Assembly (NCBI RefSeq): GCF_025056915.1
Contig: NZ_JANWVH010000022.1
Span: 1 to 36,735, forward strand
DNA length: 36,735 nt
DNA from: Meiothermus sp.
GTDB taxonomy: Bacteria; Deinococcota; Deinococci; Deinococcales; Thermaceae
Direction of reading: 5' to 3'
How positions within the stretch are numbered: the stretch's first letter is position 1; each line of letters begins with the position of its first letter. The position numbers and the translations under genes were made by a program. The notes under the pieces are model-generated. The model had not been told where the DNA came from. It was given only the letters and a program-made list of their open reading frames with translations, and searched no databases. This document shows positions 16,327 to 25,379 of this stretch, one piece after another.

Positions 16327-17904
16327 GTGAAGGAAACCGTCGCGGTGCTGGGTGCAGGAACAATGGGCCGGGGGATTGCCCAGGTAGCGGCCATGGCTGG
16401 GCACACGGTCTGGCTCTACGACCCCTATCCGGCTGCGCTCGAGAAATCCCTTGGCGAGATTCGGGCCGACCTGCAAAAAATGGTCGAGAAAGGGCGTTGG
16501 CAGAACCCGGTCGAAGAGCTGCTGGGTCGAATCCAAACCACCCAGGCCCTGGAGGACTGCGCCAGGGCCGACCTGGTCATCGAGGCGGCCCCGGAGAAGC
16601 TCGAGCTCAAACAAGAACTGCTCGGCAAGCTGAGCGAGCTGAACCCCCAGAACATTCTGGCCACCAATACCTCCACCTTTTCTGTCACCGCCATCGCGGC
16701 CAAGGTCAAACACCCGGAGCGCGTGCTGGGGCTGCACTTTTTCAACCCTGCCCAGCGCATGAGGCTGGTGGAGGTGGTAGGGGGTCTGGAGACGGCTCCG
16801 GCTCTGCTCGAGCGAATGCTGCACTGGATGCAGGCCTGGGGCAAGGAACCGGTGAAGGTGGTGGATGCCCCTGGGTTTCTGGTGAACCGGGTGGCCCGCC
16901 CCTTCTACGGCGAGGCCCTCCGGCTTTACGGGGAGGGCACCCCCAAGGAGCACATTGACTGGATTATGCGGGGCCTGGGCTTCCCCATGGGGCCTTTTGA
17001 ACTGATGGACCTGATCGGGCTGGATGTCAACTACGCCGCCTCGAGCTCGGTTTATCAGAGCTTTTACGGGGAACCCCGCTACCGGCCCCATCCCCTGCAA
17101 TACCAGCGGGTGGCCGCCGGGATGCTGGGGCGCAAGACCGGCCAGGGCTGGTACCGCTACCCGCCGGGGCCACCCCCTCTGCCCGACCCACCGCCCACCC
17201 AAGCCCAGGAGCTTCCCCTTCCCATCATCATTGGCCCCAACCCGCTCGCCAAAGAACTCCGCGCCCGCTTCCGGCACACCGAAAACGTCGCCGAGGCCCG
17301 CTTCGTGCTGGACTGCCGGGTAATGCTGGAGCGCAAGCACGACTTTTTCGAGAACCTGCCGGTGGTCTCGCTGGTCTGGGGGCACTCCGCCAGCTCGGTG
17401 CAGGGTGAATTCCGGGGCCGGGCCGTGGCCGGGTTCAGCCTGGTTCCGCCCATCGGCGAGAAGGCCATCGTCGAGCTGTTTGCGCCTTTGAGCGGGGTGA
17501 ACGAGGCCCTAAAGCTGGCCCAGTCATACTTTACCGCTCACGGGCACACCACCCTGCTGCTGCCCGACCAGCCCGGTGGGGTGGGGTTTCGCATCCTGGC
17601 CCTGCTCATCAACGAGGCCGTTTCGGCTTTGGCCGAAGGCGTGGCCGGCCCGGACGACCTGAACCGGGCCATGCGCCTGGGCACCGGCTACCCGCTGGGG
17701 CCGCTGGAGTGGGCCGAGCGCATCTGGCTCAAACCCGTTTTGCGCGCGCTGGAAGGCCTGCACGCCGAGCTGGGCGAGGATCGCTACCGCCCCCACCCCC
17801 TGCTGCGCCGGATGGTGGCCGCCGGGCTTGAAACTTTTGGGGATCTATCCAGGGCTTTTACCCTGGGAGATTTGCAAACCCGCACTGTAAAGGAGGCAAC
17901 ATGA
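16327..17904 (+). CDS. paaH: 3-hydroxyacyl-CoA dehydrogenase of phenylacetate degradation
   Basis: A 525-residue NAD-dependent dehydrogenase that oxidises 3-hydroxyadipyl-CoA to 3-oxoadipyl-CoA late in the phenylacetate pathway. The N-terminal Rossmann motif VLGAGTMGRGIAQVAAMAGH (~6-25) and HFFNPAQRMRLVEVV (~137-151) with the catalytic histidine are clear. A first C-terminal helical domain follows (~180-280), then a poorly conserved linker, and a second C-terminal domain ending with GTGYPLGPLEWAER and RYRPHPLLRRMV. GTG at 16327 is chosen because ggggagg lies 4 nt upstream. Its TGA overlaps the next ATG (ATGA), coupling it to the transporter genes. Confidence 0.9.
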   Translation: MKETVAVLGAGTMGRGIAQVAAMAGHTVWLYDPYPAALEKSLGEIRADLQKMVEKGRWQNPVEELLGRIQTTQALEDCARADLVIEAAPEKLELKQELLGKLSELNPQNILATNTSTFSVTAIAAKVKHPERVLGLHFFNPAQRMRLVEVVGGLETAPALLERMLHWMQAWGKEPVKVVDAPGFLVNRVARPFYGEALRLYGEGTPKEHIDWIMRGLGFPMGPFELMDLIGLDVNYAASSSVYQSFYGEPRYRPHPLQYQRVAAGMLGRKTGQGWYRYPPGPPPLPDPPPTQAQELPLPIIIGPNPLAKELRARFRHTENVAEARFVLDCRVMLERKHDFFENLPVVSLVWGHSASSVQGEFRGRAVAGFSLVPPIGEKAIVELFAPLSGVNEALKLAQSYFTAHGHTTLLLPDQPGGVGFRILALLINEAVSALAEGVAGPDDLNRAMRLGTGYPLGPLEWAERIWLKPVLRALEGLHAELGEDRYRPHPLLRRMVAAGLETFGDLSRAFTLGDLQTRTVKEAT

Positions 17905-19094
17905 AGCGAGCTTTGATCGGACTTCTGGCCCTAGGACTGGGGCTGGGCCTGGCCCAGCAGGCCCCGCTCAAGATTGGCGTGGTGGTCTCGGCCACCGGCC
18001 CCGCCGCCAGCCTGGGCATCCCCGAGCGCAACACCCTGGTGCTCCTGGAGGAGCAGGTCAACCGCCGCGGCGGGGTGGCCGGTCGCCCGGTACAGTTCAT
18101 CGTCATTGACGATGCCTCGGACACCACCCAGGCCGTCCGGGCCACCCGGCGCCTGATTCAGGAAGACCAGGTGCTGGCCATCATCGGCACCACCACCACG
18201 CCGGCCAGCCTGGGCATGATTGACCCGGTGGCCGAGGCCGGGGTACCCAAAATCTCCATGGCCGCCAACCTGGAAATTGTGTTCCCGGTGGACGAGAAGC
18301 GGCGCTGGGTGTTCAAAACCCCGCAAACCGAGCAGCAGATGAGCATCCCCATCGTGCGGGATATGCAGGCTTCCAACGTGCGCACGGTGGCTTATATCGG
18401 CTTCAACGACGCCTACGGGGAGGGCTGGGCCCGCGCCTTCGAGGCCGCCGCCCGCGAGGCGGGTATCCAGGTGGTGGCCTCGGAGCGCTTCGCCCGTACC
18501 GATACCTCGGTGGCCGGGCAGGTGCTGCGCATTCTGGCCCGCAACCCCGATGCCGTCTTGATTGGGGGTTCGGGTACGGCTCCCGTGCTGCCCCAGCGCA
18601 CCCTGCGCGAGCGCGGCTATCGGGGCCTGATTTACCAGACCCACGGCGTGGCCAACCCCGACTTCCTGCGGGTGGGGGGCGAGGTGGTGGTGGGCACCCG
18701 CCTGCCGGCAGGCCCGGTGCTGGTCTTCGACCAGCTGCCGCCCGACTTCCCCAACCGCCAGGTGGCCACCAGCTATGTGCAGCAGTACGAGTCTCGTTTT
18801 GGCATCGGGAGCTACTCCACCTTTGGCGGTCACGCTTTTGATGCCTGGGCCATCCTGCGCCCGGCCCTCGAGCGGGCCCTGCGCCGCGAGCAGACCACCA
18901 ACCTGGCCGCTTTCCGCCGGGTTCTGCGGGACGAGCTCGAGGCCACCCGCAATGTGGTCGGCACCCACGGCATCTTCAACATGTCGCCCACCGACCACCT
19001 GGGCCTGCGCTTCAACGAGGCCGCCGTCATGGTGGAAATCGTGCGCGACGCCAATGGCAAACTCGACTGGAAACTGCTGCGGACGTTCCGGTAG
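17901..19094 (+). CDS. ABC transporter substrate-binding protein (LivK/Peripla_BP_6 type)
   Basis: A 397-residue exported binding protein. Residues 1-18 form a signal peptide (MKRALIGLLALGLGLGLA). The mature part starts QQAPLKIGVVVSATGPAASLGIPERN, the hallmark of branched-chain-amino-acid-type binding proteins; AYIGFNDAYGEGW (~160-172) and GGHAFDAW follow. Members of this family also bind aromatic acids such as benzoate or hydroxybenzoates. Set between paaH and paaI/J/K under a PaaR-type operator, it most likely binds phenylacetate or a related aromatic acid; this is inferred from context. Good Shine-Dalgarno (aaaggagg). A long hairpin follows it. Confidence 0.88.
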   Translation: MKRALIGLLALGLGLGLAQQAPLKIGVVVSATGPAASLGIPERNTLVLLEEQVNRRGGVAGRPVQFIVIDDASDTTQAVRATRRLIQEDQVLAIIGTTTTPASLGMIDPVAEAGVPKISMAANLEIVFPVDEKRRWVFKTPQTEQQMSIPIVRDMQASNVRTVAYIGFNDAYGEGWARAFEAAAREAGIQVVASERFARTDTSVAGQVLRILARNPDAVLIGGSGTAPVLPQRTLRERGYRGLIYQTHGVANPDFLRVGGEVVVGTRLPAGPVLVFDQLPPDFPNRQVATSYVQQYESRFGIGSYSTFGGHAFDAWAILRPALERALRREQTTNLAAFRRVLRDELEATRNVVGTHGIFNMSPTDHLGLRFNEAAVMVEIVRDANGKLDWKLLRTFR

Positions 19095-19104
19095 GAGGCT
19101 CCTG

Positions 19105-19162
19105 GGCTTTAGCCAATAGCTGATAGCAGTGCACCCAGGCTATCGGCTATTGGCTAAAAGCC
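19105..19162. repeat. Long inverted repeat between the binding-protein and permease genes
   Basis: Arms at 19105-19127 and 19139-19162 are complementary over ~23 bp with one mismatch and one bulge, around an 11-nt loop; the inner parts are tagccaatagctgatagc and gctatcggctattggcta. Transcribed, it would form a very stable hairpin. It could protect the upstream binding-protein mRNA or reduce read-through, giving more binding protein than permease. It also shares the short-word style of the other spacers. Confidence 0.75.
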
Positions 19163-19175
19163 ATCCGCATCTGTT

Positions 19176-20207
19176 ATGGATTGGACCATCGTTTCTTTTC
19201 TGACTGCCGACGCCCTGCAAAACGGCACCATCTATGCTTTGCTGGCCCTTTCGCTGGTGCTGGTGTTTGCGGTCACGCGGGTCATTCTGGTTCCGCTGGG
19301 CGAATTCCTGGTTTTTGCCCCCCTCACCTATGTGTGGTTTTTGCCCGCCGAGGTCAGCGGGCTGAACCTTCAGGGCCAGATGCCGGGCACCGCCTGGCTG
19401 GCCGCGGCCATGCTCGTGTGGTGGGCAATTTTAGACCGATCAAATCGAAGACGCGCAGGTTTGCTGCTGCTGGCTGCGCTGGGGGTTCTGGGCATCGCCT
19501 GGTGGGGCGCCCAGGGGGTGCCGATGTGGCTGGGCTGGATTTTTGCCATCCTGGTCGTGCTGCCCATCGGGCCTGCTTCCTACCGACTCTTTTTTGAGCC
19601 GGCCAAGAATGCGAGCGTGCTGACCTACCTGATCATTGCGGTAGGCCTGCACTTCGCGTTCATGGGCTTGGGGCTGGTGTTTTTTGGCCCTGAGCAGTTC
19701 CGCCTGCCAGCCATCTGGCCCGGACAAACCCCCATCGGGCTGGTGCCGGTCAACAATCAGGCTTTCCTGGTGTACGGTTTTGCGCTCCTGGCCATGCTGG
19801 GGCTGTACCTCTTTTTTACCCGCAGCATCTTCGGCAAGGCCCTTCGGGCCTGTGCCGTCAACCGGTACGGAGCCCGTCTTCTGGGCATCAGCCCCAGCCA
19901 GGCGGGGTATGTGTCTTTTGGCATCGCCACGCTCATTGTCTGCGTAAGCGGGATGCTGCTCTCACCGCTCATCTCCCCGGCCTACTTTCAGGGCTTTTTG
20001 CTGGGGCTCAAGGGCTTTGTGGCCGGGATTCTGGGCGGCCTGATTAGCTACCCCCTGGCGGTGGTGGGCGCCCTGCTGGTCGGGGCGATGGAGTCGTGGG
20101 CCTCGTTCCAGGCCAGCGCCTACAAGGATGCCATCGTCTTCGCCTTGCTGCTGCCCATCCTCTTCTGGCGCAGCCTGCGCAGCCACGAAATTGGGGAGGA
20201 GGAGTGA
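19176..20207 (+). CDS. ABC transporter permease, LivH type
   Basis: A 343-residue inner-membrane permease with about 9-10 hydrophobic segments. ADALQNGTIYALLALSLVLVFAVTRVILVPLGEF at the N-terminus and GKALRACAVNRYGARLLGISPSQAGY (~220-245, the coupling-helix region) identify the LivH branch of BPD_transp_2. It is ~45 residues longer than typical LivH; the extra part lies at ~75-125 and adds hydrophobic helices (LLLLAALGVLGIAWW, LGWIFAILVVLPIG). Together with the fused LivM-G and LivF it should form the membrane channel of the putative aromatic-acid transporter. Confidence 0.88.
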   Translation: MDWTIVSFLTADALQNGTIYALLALSLVLVFAVTRVILVPLGEFLVFAPLTYVWFLPAEVSGLNLQGQMPGTAWLAAAMLVWWAILDRSNRRRAGLLLLAALGVLGIAWWGAQGVPMWLGWIFAILVVLPIGPASYRLFFEPAKNASVLTYLIIAVGLHFAFMGLGLVFFGPEQFRLPAIWPGQTPIGLVPVNNQAFLVYGFALLAMLGLYLFFTRSIFGKALRACAVNRYGARLLGISPSQAGYVSFGIATLIVCVSGMLLSPLISPAYFQGFLLGLKGFVAGILGGLISYPLAVVGALLVGAMESWASFQASAYKDAIVFALLLPILFWRSLRSHEIGEEE

Positions 20208-20265
20208 TGCGCCGCGCGCTTGTCCGCAGAAATACCCTGGTCGCCCCGGTCACTGGAGGTATTGA

Positions 20266-22032
20266 ATGAGACCCTCTCCCTTGACACTGGCCGCCGTGGC
20301 GCTGCTCCTGGGGGTGCCCTTGTTGTTGCCGGCCTCTTCGTTTTATCTGAGCATCGGCAATTACATCGCTTTTGGGGCGCTGGTGGCCCTGGGGCTTTAC
20401 TTGCTGACCGGGCTTTCCGGCATGACCAGTTTCGGCCAGGCCGCCTTCATGGGCCTGGCGGCATACACCACCGCCCTTTTGACCATCGGGCAGGGTTGGA
20501 ACCCCTGGCTCACGCTACCCCTGGGGGTGTTGATTGCGGTGGGCGGGGCCGTGGTTCTGGGGGGGATTACGGTTCGCCTGAAGGGCCACTACCTGCCCCT
20601 CTCCACCATCGCCTGGTGTATGGCGCTGTTTATCCTGATGGGCAGCTGGATCAGCCTGACCGGGGGCCACACCGGCCTGCGCGGGGTTCCGCCGGTTTCA
20701 ATTTTTGGCTGGACGCTCGGCGACTCGAGAAGCTACTTCTACCTGGCCTGGTTCTTTGTGTTGCTGGGGGCCTGGACCGCCTGGAACCTGACCAACAGCC
20801 GCATCGGGCGGGCCATGCGGGCTTCCAAGGGAGACGCCATCGCAGCAGCCAGCTTTGGGGTCAACCCGGCGGTCTTGAAGCTCCAGGTCTTCGTGCTCTC
20901 GGCCATCTACGCCGGGGTGGCAGGCTGGCTGTATGTGCACTACCAGAAGTTCATCAGCCCCACCCCCTTCAGCCTCGACGCCTCCATCAAGTACCTGATT
21001 GCCGCCGTAGCGGGTGGGGTGGGCAGCATACCGGGGGTGATTCTGGGCTCGGGGCTGGTGACGGGCCTCGAGGAAATCCTCAAAGGGCTTTTACCGCGCA
21101 TCTTTGGCCGCACCGGAAACTACGAGATAATCGCCTACGGCCTGATTCTGGTGACCATCCTGATGTTTGCGCCCAAGGGCCTGTGGCCCTTCATCGAGCG
21201 CTACCTGCCCAAGGCTAAAGCGCAAAACCCCACCGGCCCGGGGCTGCCAGCCCGCCTGGCCGCCGGGCCAGCGGGGGAGGTGGTGCTCGAGGTGCACAAC
21301 CTGACCAAGCAGTTTGGCGGCCTGCTGGCGGTGAACAGCATGAGCTTCCAGCTTCGTCGGGGCGAGATTCTGGCCCTGATTGGCCCCAACGGGGCCGGCA
21401 AGTCTACCTGCTTCAACATGATTACCTCGGTCTTCCCGCCCACTCGAGGCGAGGTGCGCTTCAAGGGGCAGGTCGTTTCGGGGCGGATGCCCTACGAGGT
21501 TCATCGGCTGGGTATTGCCCGCACCTTCCAGCACCCCCACCTCTTTCCTGAGATGACCGTGCTGGAAAACGCCGCCCTGGGCACCTATGCCCGCACCCGG
21601 CGGGGCCTGGTGGCCTCCATGTTCGGGCTGGCCCAGGCCGAGGAGCAAGCCGCTCTGGCCGAAGCCTACCGGGCCCTCGAGCGGGTGGGTCTGGCCCAGA
21701 TTGCCCATCAAAAAGCCGATGGCCTGGCCATCGGGCAACTGCGCCTGCTGGAAATTGCCCGCGCTCTGGCCTCGGGGCCGGAGGTGCTGCTGTTGGATGA
21801 ACCGGCTGCTGGGCTGCGGGCCGGGGAAAAACGGCAGTTCGCGGCCCTGATTCGCAAGCTGGTCAACGAAGGGGTCACGGTGCTGCTGGTGGATCACGAT
21901 ATGGATCTGGTGATGGGGCTGGTCGATCGCGTGGTCGTCATGCATTATGGGGAAAAGCTGGCCGAAGGCACCCCCGCCGAGGTGCAGCGCAACCCCAAGG
22001 TGATCGAGGCCTACCTGGGGGAGGCGGCGTGA
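20266..22032 (+). CDS. Fused ABC permease-ATPase (LivM-LivG fusion)
   Basis: A 588-residue fusion. Residues 1-~310 are a LivM-type permease with the SGMTSFGQAAFMGLAAY signature and many membrane helices. After a Pro/Ala/Gly linker (~315-340), the rest is a LivG-type ATPase: Walker A GPNGAGKST (~373-381), RTFQHPHLFPEMTVLENA, signature LAIGQLRLLEIARAL (~486), Walker B LLLDEP (~508) and VDHDMDLV. The signature deviates from the usual LSYGQ of LivG. Such fusions are known in other bacteria and force one LivM per LivG. The ATG has ggagg upstream. Confidence 0.92.
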   Translation: MRPSPLTLAAVALLLGVPLLLPASSFYLSIGNYIAFGALVALGLYLLTGLSGMTSFGQAAFMGLAAYTTALLTIGQGWNPWLTLPLGVLIAVGGAVVLGGITVRLKGHYLPLSTIAWCMALFILMGSWISLTGGHTGLRGVPPVSIFGWTLGDSRSYFYLAWFFVLLGAWTAWNLTNSRIGRAMRASKGDAIAAASFGVNPAVLKLQVFVLSAIYAGVAGWLYVHYQKFISPTPFSLDASIKYLIAAVAGGVGSIPGVILGSGLVTGLEEILKGLLPRIFGRTGNYEIIAYGLILVTILMFAPKGLWPFIERYLPKAKAQNPTGPGLPARLAAGPAGEVVLEVHNLTKQFGGLLAVNSMSFQLRRGEILALIGPNGAGKSTCFNMITSVFPPTRGEVRFKGQVVSGRMPYEVHRLGIARTFQHPHLFPEMTVLENAALGTYARTRRGLVASMFGLAQAEEQAALAEAYRALERVGLAQIAHQKADGLAIGQLRLLEIARALASGPEVLLLDEPAAGLRAGEKRQFAALIRKLVNEGVTVLLVDHDMDLVMGLVDRVVVMHYGEKLAEGTPAEVQRNPKVIEAYLGEAA

Positions 22033-22072
22033 AGGGCGCAGACGGCGGTAAGCCCAGGGCAAAGGAGCAAGG

Positions 22073-22804
22073 ATGAGCGTACTGGAAGTGCAAAACCTTA
22101 CCGTGCGCTACGGGGCGGTGGAGGCTGTTCGCAACCTGAGCCTTTCGGTGGGCGCAGGCGAGGCCATCACCCTGATTGGCCCCAACGGGGCGGGCAAGAG
22201 CAGCACCCTCAAGGGCATTGTGGGCCTGGTGAGCACCAGCGGCACGGTGCGCTACCAGGGGCAAGTCCAAAGCCGTCGCAGCCCCGAGCAACTGGCCTCG
22301 CAGGGCCTGGTGATGGTGCCGGAAAAGCGCGAGTTGTTCGCCTCCATGGAGGTGGAGGACAACCTGCTCCTGGGGGCCTTTACCCGATACCAGCGGCGCG
22401 AGAAGGGCATCCGGGAAGACCTCGAGCGCGTCTATACGCTTTTTCCTCGCCTGCGCGAGCGCCGCAAGCAGCTGGCGGGCACCATGTCCGGGGGCGAGCA
22501 GCAGATGCTGGCCATCGGGCGGGCCCTGATGGCCCGGCCCAAACTGCTGCTGCTCGACGAGCCCAGCCTGGGGCTGGCCCCCCTGATTGTGCAGGAGATT
22601 TTTCACATCCTGGCCGAACTCAAAACCCAGGGCGTGCCCATTCTGGTGGTGGAACAGAACGCCCGCATGGCCCTCAAGCTGGCCGATAGGGGGTATGTGC
22701 TCGAGGCCGGCGAGCTGGTGATGGAAGGCCGGGGCCAGGAACTGCTCCACGATCCACGGGTCATCGAGAGCTACCTGGGCATCCGCACCAAGACCGAAGC
22801 CTGA
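22073..22804 (+). CDS. ABC transporter ATP-binding protein, LivF type
   Basis: A 243-residue ATPase. Walker A is GPNGAGKSS (~36-44), the Q-loop region VPEKRELFASMEVEDNLLLG is typical of LivF, the signature is MSGGEQQMLAIGRAL (~141-155), Walker B is LLLDEPSLGLAP, and the switch histidine is replaced by Gln in VVEQNARMAL, as is usual for LivF. It pairs with the ATPase domain of the fused LivM-G protein. aaaggagcaagg precedes the ATG. paaI follows 2 bp later. Confidence 0.93.
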   Translation: MSVLEVQNLTVRYGAVEAVRNLSLSVGAGEAITLIGPNGAGKSSTLKGIVGLVSTSGTVRYQGQVQSRRSPEQLASQGLVMVPEKRELFASMEVEDNLLLGAFTRYQRREKGIREDLERVYTLFPRLRERRKQLAGTMSGGEQQMLAIGRALMARPKLLLLDEPSLGLAPLIVQEIFHILAELKTQGVPILVVEQNARMALKLADRGYVLEAGELVMEGRGQELLHDPRVIESYLGIRTKTEA

Positions 22805-22806
22805 CC

Positions 22807-23184
22807 ATGAGCGCGACCACCGATCCCTACATGCAGTTGCTGGGTCTACAAACCCTGAGCATTGAACCCGGAAAAGCGGTGGTGGCCGCCCGCGTGAAGC
22901 CCGAGCACCTCAACATCCACGGCTCGTGCCACGGCGGCTTTTTGTACAGCCTGGCCGATGCCGCCTTCGCGCTGGCCTCCAACGCCCACGGCACCCCGGC
23001 GGTGGCGCTCACCACCCAGATGCAGTACTTCAAAGCCGTGAAGAACGGCGATTACCTCGAGGCCCACGCCAGCGAAGAAAACCTGGGCCGCCGCACCGCC
23101 ACCTACCGCATCGAAATTCAGCGGGAGGGCCAGGTGGTGGCCTTGTTTTTGGGAACCGTCTATCGGATGGAGGCTTCGGCCTAA
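22807..23184 (+). CDS. paaI: Hotdog-fold acyl-CoA thioesterase PaaI
   Basis: A 125-residue thioesterase that hydrolyses ring-hydroxylated phenylacetyl-CoA species, thought to rescue CoA when pathway intermediates stall. The motif NIHGSCHGGFLYSLADAAFALASN (in residues 37-59) holds the conserved HGG and the catalytic acid D51, equivalent to Asp48 of Thermus PaaI. Length is that of a single hotdog domain; the family is tetrameric. It sits between the transporter and the thiolase gene. Confidence 0.93.
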   Translation: MSATTDPYMQLLGLQTLSIEPGKAVVAARVKPEHLNIHGSCHGGFLYSLADAAFALASNAHGTPAVALTTQMQYFKAVKNGDYLEAHASEENLGRRTATYRIEIQREGQVVALFLGTVYRMEASA

Positions 23185-23216
23185 AATTGTGAGGAGAGGA
23201 GATATGGATCGTAGCT

Positions 23217-24422
<1,206 letters not shown>

Positions 24423-24468
24423 CCCGGTACGGGCCCAAGCAAGGTGCATTCGAACGGCGGAGGCAGCC

Positions 24469-25218
24469 ATGAACGTCCTCGAGCAGTTCAACCTGAACGG
24501 CAAGACCGCCCTCATTACCGGAGGCTCACGGGGCCTGGGGCTGGAGATTGCCCTGGCCTTGCGCCAGGCCGGGGCCCGGGTGGCCCTGCTGGCCAGGCGC
24601 GAGCATTTCTTTGAGGAGGCCCTGCGGCTCATCCCGGACGCCTTGACCCTGGTGGGCAACGTGCAGGAGGAGGCGAGCCTCGAGGCCGCCTTGGCCCGCA
24701 CCGGCCCGGTGGACATCCTGGTTAACGCCGCCGGGGTCACCTGGGGCCAGGACGCTTTGGAAGTGCCGGTGGAAAAAATCCGCGAGGTGCTGGACATCAA
24801 CGTGACGGGGGCTTTTCTGGCCTCGAGGATTGCCGCCCGCGGCATGAAGGCCCGGGGCTACGGCAAAATCCTCCACGTCGCCTCGGTGGCCGGGCTGGCC
24901 GGTAGTCCCAGCGAGGTGCTGGATGCCGCCGCATATTCGGCCTCCAAAGGGGCGCTCATCGCCCTGACCCGCGACTTCGCGGTCAAGTGGGGGCCCTTTG
25001 GCATCCGGGTCAACGCCCTGGCGCCGGGCTTCTTCCCCACCCGCATGACCGAGAAACTGCTGGCCCGCACCGAGCCGCTGCTGCGCGAGCGCACCCCGTT
25101 GGGGCGCATCGGCAAGCCGGGTGAGCTGGCCGCGGCGGCCCTGTACCTTTGCAGTCCGGCCTCCGACTACGTGACCGGGCAGGTGCTGGCCGTGGATGGG
25201 GGGATGACGGCTTTGTGA
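24469..25218 (+). CDS. Short-chain dehydrogenase/reductase
   Basis: A 249-residue classical SDR. Cofactor motif TGGSRGLG (17-24), NAAG (86-89), and catalytic S139, Y156 and K160 (YSASK) are all present, with the substrate-loop motif [12 protein letters not shown] after it. R21 after the glycine motif, and the Arg residues at 43-44 that follow the second strand, suggest but do not prove NADP preference. The closest-looking groups are gluconate 5-dehydrogenase-like and 3-oxoacyl-reductase-like SDRs. Its place between paaJ and paaK suggests a role with hydroxyacyl-CoA or aromatic intermediates, but no substrate can be named. A ggagg Shine-Dalgarno precedes the ATG. Confidence 0.88.
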   Translation: MNVLEQFNLNGKTALITGGSRGLGLEIALALRQAGARVALLARREHFFEEALRLIPDALTLVGNVQEEASLEAALARTGPVDILVNAAGVTWGQDALEVPVEKIREVLDINVTGAFLASRIAARGMKARGYGKILHVASVAGLAGSPSEVLDAAAYSASKGALIALTRDFAVKWGPFGIRVNALAPGFFPTRMTEKLLARTEPLLRERTPLGRIGKPGELAAAALYLCSPASDYVTGQVLAVDGGMTAL

Positions 25219-25379
25219 GGGAGCGCTGCCCGCTCTCTGGAAGCCTGGGCCCCATCCGCGCGGGCGTGATGGAGGTGGGCCTGCGGGCCGACGGCCCCCG
25301 GACACGGCGCGACCCCGTCACAACCCTCAAACGCCGGGTCTTCTGCCCTGGCGACCCGGTCAGGCTATAAGAGGTGCCT

